In this document: positions 10,901 through 20,374 of the stretch, one piece after another
Position numbering within the stretch: position 1 is the stretch's first letter
Layout: each line of letters opens with the position of its first letter
Assembly (NCBI RefSeq): GCF_022539505.1
Contig: NC_061514.1
Location: 252,514,124 to 252,578,123 of the forward strand
Reading direction: 5' to 3'
DNA: 64,000 bases
Origin: Lolium rigidum
Lineage: Eukaryota; Streptophyta; Magnoliopsida; Poales; Poaceae
The notes under the pieces: model-generated
Database searches by the model: none
The model's input: only the letters and a program-made list of their open reading frames with translations
What the model was told of the DNA's origin: nothing
Program-made: the position numbers and the translations under genes

Positions 10901-12745
10901 GCTTTTGATCGGTGTTCAGCTCTATCCGGTAATCCCGGAGGTTGTCCCTGTGGGCACCCAGCGTCCTTAATGTCTCGGAGTAGGGATTTGCTCTCATGAT
11001 GTTCGTCAACTTCCGGACAACCTCCTGGTCCAGTTGCTTGGTAGCTTCCTTGCGATGGGTCAGGCTGGGATCATCGTCGTAGAAGTACAACTGCAGATGT
11101 TCATGACGAGAGCCGGGCCCGAAAGAATGCACGTTACGGTACAAAGAGCCGTTCGCCCGGAATGTGTAAACCCCGGAGCTCATATTCGTGCGAATCGTTG
11201 TCGAGGGTGACGCCAAGCGTTGTGAAGGCGAAGTGGCCGTTGAAGAATCGGATACTTTGTCGAAAATGTCGAGAGTCCGCATCCGCGCTGGACCATAACC
11301 TCATGAGCTCCGGGATAGGACGTTGTTCAGCTAGTCTGATTTGGCCATTTCGACAGCAGAAACCAGGGGGCTCATGCTCAAACCTCTTGGCCTTGCAGTT
11401 TATGCAATCCGGTACTTTCTCCAACATGTGCGTGCTGTCTGGTAGGTTTGAGTACACAAAGTCAAAAGGATCGACTGAGCCCACGCCGGATTCGTCTGAC
11501 GGATCATCGATTTCCACGCCATCATCGTCAGAACCTACATGCATAGCGTGTCACAGACTTGTCAATGATACCGCGAAGGAAGGCAACAATGTCGCCTAAA
11601 ACAACTGGAAGACGTACCTTCACCGGCAAACATGCAGTACTCCTCGTCGTTGGGTTCGTCAGCGATGGCATTGTCGTCAATGATACCGCTAAGGAATGCA
11701 TCAATGTCGCCTGTAACATTTTTGAGGCGTTAACCATCACCTATTATTGCGTGAGTAAATATATGGGTGTATATTACCATCAGTCCCGAGGGTATACGCC
11801 GGTGTGCTCGTTGAAGGGGAGGCAGGAGTAGAATCAGCTGTGATAGGTGAGGAGCGTTTCGTGACTTCCGGGTTAACAGCTGCATCTGGGCGTGACATTG
11901 CGATGGATTGAGCACATGGGGTGTTCCGCCTAGCCTCGGTGTTTGCTTTGCGTCGATCCCGCGCTGCCTCCCTCCTATCTTGAGACATCCCCTGCCTACG
12001 TGCTCTTTGGTTTGTATTGATGGTTTGTCGCTGCTCACTTGTTAGATTGCGCCTACTATCTCTTCGACGTGCGTTCTCTTGTTCCCGCTCAGCAGGTGTT
12101 GCCACTGTCCTGTTTGCGCGTCTATTTGCATTAATCTCTTGCCTCTCCTGAAGAGTTAATCGTTGTCGACGAGCTCTTTGACGTTCACGTGATGTTTGTT
12201 GACTTGGAGGTTGTCTGTCTGCAAGGATGACATACAGTTTGAGCTTTTCAGTATTATAAAATTATTATAAAATACACACAGCTCTATTTAAATAATATAC
12301 ATATTCAATTGGTTTCATGTCATACCGTTTGAGCTACCCCCGGGCGATGGAGTGCCTCCTATTGTGAGTGTACTTTGAGTTGCAATGGGCAGTCTCATTT
12401 GAGCTCGTATGTCTGCGTTTGATGCATACTGTTAACGATGATAATGCATCCTGAAACTTATGCAGTGAAATAAGCTAAGTCAAAGGACATACCGTTTGAG
12501 CTTTCCCCAACCAATGGAGTTCCTCTTATTGTGAGGTTACTTTGAGTTGGAAATGTCCACGCCAATGGTGTCCGATCATCATCGTCCGATGACAGAACCG
12601 TCTCGATCTGCCAGTGGTTCACGTATGAAAAATCCCGTTTGTGGGCGTGACAAACCAATGGCTTGTGATCGGTTTGAAGAGCCATTCTCAGCAACCACTG
12701 TCGACATGGGCACACCAGCTTATCATTGACAATGTTCAACACCAT
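7985..12745 (-). pseudogene. Helitron Rep/PIF1-helicase (RepHel) pseudogene, C-terminus missing
   Basis: Order on the minus strand: Arg-rich N-terminal exons (12745 to about 11737), a zinc-finger-like block CINCKAKRFEHEPPGFCC (about 11400), GCYDPMSYPLFFPKGELGW (about 10710), the Rep HUH motif GLPHAHF (about 9985), the two-tyrosine motif KYLYKYIYKGHD (about 9570), then helicase Walker A GPGGTGKTF (about 8550), Walker B LILWDEATM (about 8320) and motif III GGDFRQVLPVV (about 8200). These serve rolling-circle nicking and strand separation in the family. Frameshifts break it near 11180, 10790, 9968 (right after the HUH motif) and 8100. The protein stops after NIRLAEDIPKIFLD (about 7985), so helicase motifs IV-VI are absent. 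It is not functional as it stands. Confidence 0.88.
11548..12550 (-). repeat. Exon-scale duplications in the Helitron N-terminal coding region
   Basis: Two pairs of adjacent similar exons are present. One pair is 12330-12400 and 12485-12550, each ending TIxGTP...SSNG and a GT donor. The other is about 11550-11597 and 11672-11718, both coding GDIxAFLxGIID. An Arg-rich R-x-R/QR unit is also repeated across 11950-12200. Confidence 0.65.
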
Positions 12746-12890
12746 TTAACAAGGTGCACTAATATACACATACCATTTTTTCCTTTATCTATTAGTTGAT
12801 TTGGAAAGTGTGACATTTTATGACCCGCAAATAAGAAAAGAAAAACAAGTCACTGAAAATTTTTATATACCTGTGCATTATTTACACGTT

Positions 12891-14077
12891 TGTTTGATCA
12901 TGAGCAACTTGCTCCTGCAAATTTTATAAGTTGATTCCAGACTGATCATTATTTACCTTGCTGCCAGGCTTGCTAACGATTATATACCTGATCATTATTT
13001 ATGCAGCTGCCAGGCTGCACTGTACATCACCAACCAGGTGTGCTTTCTATTGTGATTGCAGATGGATTAAAATTGACATAATATATTTACTTGACACTTA
13101 CTTAAAAATTTACTTGTGAGTATAAGGTGGTTTTGTTTGATAATTGATACACCAAATAGAAAATTTACTTATTAGTTGATATGTGCATTTCATGTGGCCT
13201 TGCCGCTGCCACTATTTCCAGCAAGGGTGAATTAGTGTGAGCAGATAACACATTAATTTTTTTCCTTGTCGCTAGCAGCCAACTGCTGCATATCTACAAG
13301 GAAAATTTGTTGAAAACAGAGCATTTTCAGAAAAACAGAGGGTAGTTTTCAGATTCATAAGTAGAGAGCAGAGTGAGAGGGTTAGACAGTGTATGATGTT
13401 GGAGCTTACCAGGATGTATTCACACTTATAATATTTTTAGTTCAGTTGACCTGGCCTTGTCATTCCATATGTTTTCTTTTCTACAATGTTTTATACATGT
13501 TCATAATAATTTGATAGGGCAGAACTTTAACAAGCCGATGGTCTTATTTTTGGCACGTGCGTTTTAGTTGCAGTTAATTTTTATTTCTACACAAGATTAT
13601 TTTCTCAGATTTTCTCATGAACTTTATGAGTGCAAAGTGAGTTTAAAATATTTCCCTAATGTGTAAATAATCTTCCATGCTTAAATCATTCACTTGACTT
13701 AGTACAATTTTCTTTTCTGTTACCGCTTGTGTGGGCTTATGATTTGTGATGATATAGAGAGGTGTGAGCTTGACAAAAGGTGTGATTCTGATGATGTAGA
13801 GAGGTGTGAGGGCATTGCAAAGGTAGATTGAAGTTGGACCGTATCAAGCCTGTACATTTAAAATATGCAACAAAACGAAAGCACGACCTGATGTGTACAC
13901 GTACACACCATGTTGCACATCTCATCTTGCTTTTCTGGAACAACAAATATATGACCTGATTGCATAACTTAAATAATACTGCGCCTCTACATGTGTACAC
14001 TCTGTACATTTGTTTGATCATGAGCAACTTGCTCCTGCAAATTTTATAAGTTGATTCCAGGCTGATCATTATTTACC
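12891..14077 (+). repeat. Direct repeat of 67 bp, copies 1.1 kb apart, inside the Helitron
   Basis: 12891-12957 and 14011-14077 are the same 67 bp (starting TGTTTGATCATGAGCAAC) with one mismatch. The 1.05 kb between them is AT-rich with no gene seen. The pair could reflect a segmental duplication or a recombination-prone site. Confidence 0.85.
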
Positions 14078-14093
14078 GATGACGGAACCGATC

Positions 14094-14395
14094 CGATGAA
14101 GTTCTCCTTGCTTTGATGAAGATGATGGCCGTCAGTGACGAAGACGGTGGCCAGCAGCGACTTTGGTCAGGGCGATGAAGACAAGGTCCCCTTGCTCGAT
14201 GAAGACGGTGGCCGGCAGCGTCTTTGGAGAAGGCGATGAAGACTTTGGTCAGGGCGATGAAGACAATCGAGGTTATAGCGATGGCTCCTTATGCGAGGCA
14301 GTGGCGGCCAAGGTCCCCTTGAACGATGAAGACGGTGGCCGGCAGCGTCTTTGGAGAAGGCGATGAAGACTTTGGTCAGTGTTATGTCAGGGTCT
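14094..14395. repeat. Minisatellite-like repeats near the Helitron 5' end (GATGAAGAC type)
   Basis: Degenerate, partly nested tandem units share GATGAAGACGGTGGCC, GGCAGCGTCTTTGGAGAAGG and GACTTTGGTCAGGGCGATG. The 67-aa open frame here is just repeat and is not taken as a gene. Confidence 0.8.
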
Positions 14396-14417
14396 TTGCT
14401 ACGCCTAGTCAGCGGGA

Positions 14418-14675
14418 TGTTTTTTGAAATATTGTTGAGAATGTGTAGGATCCGGCCAGTTTGTTGAAATGCTGTTGAGAATGTGTAGGATCCGATTTTT
14501 TGAAATGTTGTTGAGAATGTGTAGGATCCGGCAATGTGTTATCCACGCCTAATGGAAGTTTGTTGAAATGCTGTGTGATCCGAACGTTTTGAAAAGTTGT
14601 TGAGAATGTGTAGGATCCGGCCAATGTGTTATCCACGCCTAATGGTTGTGTTATCCACGTCTAATGGTTGTTTTG
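14418..14675. repeat. Short tandem repeats near the Helitron 5' end (GTTGAGAATGTGTAGGATCCG type)
   Basis: About four units of TTGAAATGCTGTTGAGAATG plus TGTAGGATCCG, interleaved with GTGTTATCCACGCCTAATGG repeats. They lie within 350 bp of the Helitron 5' terminus (14767). Confidence 0.8.
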
Positions 14676-14767
14676 TTAGTTGAGTTTTCTTTGTGACGTG
14701 GGGGTATTATTGTCCATCCTGAAAATGTGATACCAGACATTCACCAGTTTACTCTTAATAGTAGAGA

Positions 14768-15206
14768 TGTTACTCTGATGGGAGTTCAGATTGTAGTATT
14801 ATGAAACAGATGCTGATCTCAGTTTGCCTAAATTACTCATCTTTGGAAGTCTAGTGTCAGTCTGACATGGTCACTGTATGGCCCTATCGTTTGTCTGTAA
14901 GAAAAGATAAGTACTGTTAAATTTAAGCAGACCTGTTTAATTGGCTCATTAACTTGCTTGTATTCGATGTGTTTTCCATAGCATGGTCTGAGGCCTTCAA
15001 CCACAAACTAATTAAACTTATAGATGAAGGTTGTCCGGTTCAAACCGTTGACCTGCTGGACCGCACCTGAGTTTTGGTACCAATTGGGTAAAGGGGTGGC
15101 TTTTATATGGTGCACCCCCATGGAGGCCTCATAGCGGTTTGAGATTGTGGTCGTCGGATGGATCAAACGCGGACGTTGCTGGGGAGTTGTGTCCCTTGAG
15201 TAGAAA
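14768..15206 (+). other. Host sequence between two Helitrons, probably the continued 3' UTR/downstream of the NOP5NT gene
   Basis: There is no gene here. By removing the Helitron, 6135 joins 14768, so this is the sequence that originally followed the NOP5NT stop codon. It is AT-rich and UTR-like to about 15010, then has low-complexity GC-richer sequence up to the next Helitron end. Confidence 0.5.
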
Positions 15207-17240
15207 CTAGCAAAAAACCCGTGCGTTGCTACGGCGCAACCCAAAATTAAATGAACTAACATTTCAGTATTTTCAAATCCTTACGTCAATCGAATGCATA
15301 TTTCTTGATCGACATGTCTTTTTGTACATCGCAATAGTGAAAATCACATAAAATGAATTTTAAACGAGTAATGGTGAAAATCATATCTTGCCCGGGACTC
15401 TATTGCCATTGTCGCCGAATAAAACATGTGGATGAACTCCTTAGCCCTATTCCAGCCCGACCGATCTGCATGTTCTTTAAATCAATGTTGTCATAAACAT
15501 GAAAAAACAAATTACAACATTTTACTCTTGTGCACCAAATAAGTGTGGCCATCTAAAATAGCTCAAATGCATCAGCTACTCTGAAACTACTCACAACGAA
15601 TATTTCTTGAGAAGAAACTAATGCTCACAATCTAAAAATTAAATGGCATAACTGATGAAACTGTCATCTGAATTCTACCACAATATAGATGATTTGTAGT
15701 TGAGTTTAACTTCATCAAACCAGCAGTTCTTCTCACTGTACCTGAATTAGTATCAAAATTTCAGTGTAATTGCTAGGAATAGGGAAACCAAGATGATTCT
15801 AGAACACAAACAATGTGAATGCAATCTAGAGTTCAGAGAGCATCTACTCCCAGCGGTGCTAGCTAGCAGGCAAGGAAATGGGGAATTGCTTGATCACGTA
15901 CCAGGGGATCACGACCGCCCAGGCCTGGAAAATACGAACCCATCATTCTTTAGTGCTATTCTTATCTGTCGGTTCTCTGTTTCTTTGAATGCTTACGCAT
16001 GTAGATCCATCAACCTCAGCAGAATAGAAGCCTAGCACCAGCGGGCTCGCGAGTGCTTCTCATGAAGCTGGCGAAGCTCCATGGGCAGCTGCACAAACAA
16101 ACAGTTTCTTTTATGGAATTGACTCAGTAAGCCCTGTGATCTAAACCAGCAACAACAAAACAGGGGAACCAACCAACGCCAGTACTTTCAGTCGTCACTG
16201 CCCACCGCTGAGCCACAAGTTCCTCTCCAGGCCATCGACTTATTCGATTCCGCGATTGAGTCTGAAGGCAAGCTCTTCCGATTCCCCTACTTTCTGCATC
16301 CCATCGCTGCGCTAGCCGGGAACTCCGGGCCGCTGCGACAGCGAGCTTCGCGCTGTGCTGCCATGGCCTCCCGCCCGCCGCCTGCCTCCCCATGGAGTAG
16401 AGCAGCTCGACGCGGTGACGAGCTGACGACGGCGGCAAATCCACGGGAGGCGGCGACCAAATTGAGAGACACAGGAGACAAGGCTCTCGACCACCACTTG
16501 GAGAAGGTAGATCGGAGATGGGTTGTTCCATTCCTTCCGCAGGAGGAGGCCGGTTGCGCTGCTCGCCGGAGATCGAGGGCTGGCAGCCGGTTGGGGGAAG
16601 AACGATTCGAATTTCACGTCCAGGAGAAGTTCGGTCGGGTGGGAAGAGAAGGAAGAAGCGAACCAGTACTCCTGAAACTTGAGAAGTTCTCACAGAGCAC
16701 CTGCGCGCACACCCGAGTTTCCTCCCCCCGTCTGTGTGCTTTGGCCATGCCGCCGTTGACCATGGCTTCGCCCACGCGGCTCCTCCGGTCAACCGAACTT
16801 GCCATATTCATCCTCGTGAGACGCTAGTTCTTTTTCCCCACTCCCCGATGTCTCTCGTGCTCTCTAGATCGCCGCATCAGGCACCCCGGCGCAGCCTCCA
16901 GCTTCCGCGGCGGATTCATCCAAGCGAATCAATCGGATTTTTTCTAGGGTTTCTGTTGGATTCACGGCAGAGTAGAGAGGCTATATATGGGGGGATCTTC
17001 GTGGAGAGGAGGCAAGAAATTAAACCGAAATTAACTGGGATCAGGCGTCCTGGTTCGACGACCGCGGGACGAAGGAGGAAGCCATGAGGCGAGTCCTGGT
17101 TCGATTAGACGAAAAAAATATCAAACCTGTACCATGGCACGGTGCAGTATTAAGTGATTTGGTGGGAGGGCAAAACCGTCCTAAAAAAGTTGGACGAAAA
17201 ATTTGGCAGAAACCTTAGCTCCTTTATTATTAGGTATAGA
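15207..17240 (-). mobile_element. Non-autonomous Helitron, 2.0 kb
   Basis: Minus-strand 5' end is TCTATACCTAATAATAAAGG (complement of 17240 down). The 3' end has a hairpin CCGT-agcaacgc-ACGG, a T-run and CTAG (complement of 15207-15210). Host A (15206) and T (17241) flank it. No Rep or helicase is present, so it would depend on another element. It carries GC-rich cargo (16240-17090) that, read on the minus strand, has TATATAGCC, a leader with GAAACCCTAG and open frames up to 222 aa (16124-16792). This looks like captured promoter/5' gene sequence, but I recognise no protein. Confidence 0.8.
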
Positions 17241-17345
17241 TTGAGATTTTTTAAATTTATTCGAAAATAGTTGAAATTGAGATTTTTTAAATTTATTCGA
17301 AAATAGTTGAATTCATTCAAACTTGCATACTACATAGATTTTAAC
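17241..17345. repeat. Short direct duplication
   Basis: GAGATTTTTTAAATTTATTC plus GAAAATAGTTGA occurs twice in a row (17243-17274 and 17279-17310), just outside the Helitron 5' terminus. Confidence 0.8.
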
Positions 17346-17379
17346 GAAATTCAATGAAATTTTAACCTAAACCCTTATC

Positions 17380-18437
17380 TAGTAGTACTTGTGGCGGCTA
17401 GAGGGGTCGTAGTACTGGTGGAAGTTGTACATGTCGTTGTTGGAGCCTGACGATGGGCTCGTCCTTCACCGCGCCGTTGGGCCTAGCTTCGCCGTCGTTG
17501 GTGAGGTCGACGAGCGTCATCCCAGAGTCGTAGATGGACATGGCGATCGTCGAGCCGATGTCGCCCCTCCAGGCGTCGCCTATCGTCTTTGTCGTTCAAG
17601 GACGCCATGTACACCGTTTGCAACCCTAGGCAGTCCTCGGGGTTATCGCTGCTGGCGATGAGGCGTTGCCGTCGCTCGAACTCCGCCATCTACGCGGCCT
17701 TCGCGGCTTCCTCGTCGTCCTGCTCCTCCGGCTCCGGAACGAGGAGGGCGCCATCAGCGCGCCTCTACTGCTGCCGCGCTGGTTCACGGATGGTGATGCT
17801 GTTGCTGCCGCGCCTCCGAATCGCGGGCGGCGTCGCGTACTCGGCCTCCTCTTTCACCTCGCGCTTCGGCACACTGTACGGCGTGGCGCGGAGTGAGGAA
17901 GGCGTCGACTGCGCCGGCCCCGAAGAAGAAGAGTTCGAGGAGGACGAGTACGTCCTCCTCGGTTGCCAGCGCGCCGAAGCTGGAGGAGATGGCGGCGGAG
18001 AAGGTGGCATCTCCAACCTTGAGGCACCGTTGTGGATGCCATCGGCGACGGCTAAGAGGGTGCGCCCGAGAGCGCCCTAGAAAAGGACGCGCCCTCCTTG
18101 TTCCACTTGTCGGTGCTATTCATGTCGGCGTTGTACTGCGCCTGGAAGAAGTCCGCCCGCAAGTCATCGTTGTCGGTGGGGGGCAGGTGGGATCAGCACG
18201 CTCCTCGGCACTGAGGCGAGCGCGCTGGGTCCTGGTCGTGTCCCTCCAACGATCGGTTCCCGGCGGCGGCGGGAAGCCGATCCCGTTGACGACCATCCTG
18301 CACCCGCCGATGCTTGGCAGGCGCATGTCCAGCGGGACAGGGTACCGCACGCTGTACAACGCCCACTCCTCCGCCACCGTGAGGCTGCCGCGCCCGAAGC
18401 CGTTCGCGGCGAGGATGTTCTTGCGGGAGGACGACAT
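17380..18437 (-). pseudogene. TE-associated GC-rich gene of unknown function, frameshifted
   Basis: On the minus strand an ATG at 18437 opens MSSSRKNILAANGFGRGSLT, then AEEWALYSVRYPVPLDMRLP and GGCRMVVNGIGFPPPP. The frame is lost near 18150, but similar-quality coding resumes in other frames: a Ser/Pro-rich stretch (17765-18016), then AEFERRQRLIASSDNPEDCL and LQTVYMASLNDKD (17690-17585), ending near 17380. It looks like one low-copy TE-borne or TE-derived grass gene broken by several indels. I do not recognise a catalytic domain. Transcript evidence would decide if any part is used. Confidence 0.5.
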
Positions 18438-18530
18438 CGGAACATGGCAAGAGGAAGGAAGGAGGTGCGGCGAGATTGGAATGTGGAACGTGGCGAGAGG
18501 AAGGAGGGGCGCTCTTTATTGTACAACGGT

Positions 18531-18630
18531 NNNNNNNNNNNNNNNNNNNNNNNNNNNNNNNNNNNNNNNNNNNNNNNNNNNNNNNNNNNNNNNNNNNNNN
18601 NNNNNNNNNNNNNNNNNNNNNNNNNNNNNN
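18531..18630. other. Assembly gap (100 N)
   Basis: Exactly 100 N, a conventional placeholder for a gap of unknown size. It separates the minus-strand TE gene from the 3' end of an LTR retrotransposon, whose 5' LTR and most of whose body must lie in the gap or be lost. Confidence 0.99.
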
Positions 18631-20374
18631 ACATTGTTTTGATCGCTGCATTCACTACATATGCTTTACAAATAGTATGATCAAGATTATGATGGCATGT
18701 CACTTCGTAAATTATCCGTGTTATCGTTTTACCTCGCTCGGGACGCAGCGAGAACTAAGCTTGGGGATGCTGATACGTCTCCGACGTATCGATAATTTCT
18801 TATGTTCCATGCCACATTATTGATGTTATCTACATGTTTTATGCACACTTTATGTCATATTCGTGCATTTTCCGGAACTAACCTATTAACAAGATGCCGA
18901 AGTGCCGCTTGTCTGTTTTCTCGCTGTTTTTGGTTTCGAAATCCTAGTAAGGAAATATTCTCGGAATTGGACGAAATCAAAGCCCGGGGGCCTATTTTTC
19001 CACGAAGCTTCCGGAAGTCCGAAGGAGAGACGAAGAGGGGCCACGAGGGGGCCACACCCTAGGGCGGCGCGGCCCCCTTGGCCGCGCGGCCCCGTGGTGT
19101 GGGGCCCTCGTGCCGCCTCTTGACCTACCCTTCCGCCTACAAATAGCCTCCGTGACGAAACCCCCGTCACCGAGAGCCACGATACGGAAAACCTTCCGAG
19201 ACGCCGTCGCCGCCGATCCCATCTCGGGGATCCAGAGATCGCCCTCCGGCACCCTGCCGGAGAGGGGAATCATCTCCCGGAGGACTCTACGCCGCCATGG
19301 TCGCCTCCGGTGTGATGTGTGAGTAGTCTACCCCTGGACTATGGGTCCATAGCAGTAGCTAGACGGTTGTCTTCTCCCCATTGTGCTATCATTGTCGGAT
19401 CTTGTGAGCTGCCTAACATGATCAAGATCATCTATCTGTAATTCTATATGTTGTGTTTGTCGGGATCCGATGGATAGAGAATACTATGTCATGTTAATTA
19501 TCAAGTTATTATACATGTGTTGTTTATGATCTTGCATGCTCTCCGTTTCTAGTAGAGGCTCGGCCAAGTTTTTACTTTTAACTCCAAGAGGGAGTACTTA
19601 TGCTCGATAGTGGGTTCATGCCTCGCATTGACACCGGGACGAAGTGATGTAAAGTTCTAAGGTTGTGTTGTGTCTGTTGCCACTAGGGATAAAACATTGA
19701 TGCTATGTCTAAGGATGTAGTTGTTGATTACATTACGCACCATACTTAATGCAATTGTCCGTTGTTTGCAACTTAATACTCGGAGGGGGTTCGGATGATA
19801 ACCTCGAAGGTGGACTTTTTAGGCATAGATGCGGTTGGATGGCGGTCTATGTACTTTGTCGTAATGCCCAATTAAATCTCACTATACTTATCATGTCATG
19901 TATGTGCATTGTTATGCCCTCTCTATTTGTCAATTGCCCGATCGTAATTTGTTCACCCAACATGTTGTTCGTCTTATGGGAGAGACACCTCTAGTGAACT
20001 GTGGACCCCGGTCCAATTCTCTTTACTCGAAATACAAATCTCATCGCAATACTTGTTTTACTCGTTTTCTCTCGCAAACAATCATTTTCCACACAATACG
20101 GTTAATCCTTTGTTACGGCAAGCTCGGTGAGATTGACAACCTCACCGTTTCGTTGGGGCAAAGTACTTTGGTTGTGTTGTGCGAGGTTCCACGTTGGCGC
20201 CGGAATCTCCGGTGTTGCGCCGCACTACATCCCGCCGCCATCAACCTTCAACGTGCTTCTTGGCTCCTCCTGGTTCGATAAACCTTGGTTTCTTTCTGAG
20301 GGAAAACTTGCTGCTGTGCGCATCATACCTTCCTCTTGGGGTTGCCCAACGAACGTGTGAAATACACGCCATCA
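18631..20374 (+). mobile_element. 3' end of a Gypsy-type LTR retrotransposon with its 3' LTR (18771-20374)
   Basis: 18631-18770 is the complement of the internal sequence beside the LTR at 25784, with a polypurine-like AAGCTTGGGGATGC just before the LTR. The LTR runs from TGATACGTCTCCGACG to ATACACGCCATCA (1604 bp; TGAT...ATCA ends). A TATA-like CTACAAATAGC lies near 19137. The first ~270 bp match the LTRs at 24061 and 29234 closely, but the far end differs, so these are related families (WHAM/Sumana type, inferred). The 3' flank is the 668-bp tandem array. Confidence 0.8.

Larger units (their letters stand above)
6136..14767 (-). mobile_element. Helitron, 8.6 kb, with decayed Rep/helicase gene and Ulp1-like exons
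   Basis: Read on the minus strand the element begins TCTCTACTATTAAGAG (complement of 14767 downward). It ends with a hairpin CCGTG-gcgaag-CACGG, then GCATTCTA and CTAG (complement of 6136-6139). Host A (6135) and T (14768) flank it, the A^T insertion site of Helitrons; there is no target duplication. These are the hallmark Helitron ends (5' TC, 3' hairpin plus CTRR). Inside, on the minus strand, lie a Rep/PIF1-helicase pseudogene (about 7985-12745) and a Ulp1-like protease pseudogene (6313-7975). The element sits just past the stop codon of the NOP5NT gene, apparently in its 3' UTR, with its 3' end facing that gene. Confidence 0.88.

Noticed and set aside
16124..16827. 222-aa minus and 154-aa plus open frames in the second Helitron, considered as a captured gene
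   Set aside because: Both strands are open because the DNA is GC-rich; no domain was recognised, so only the cargo region is noted.
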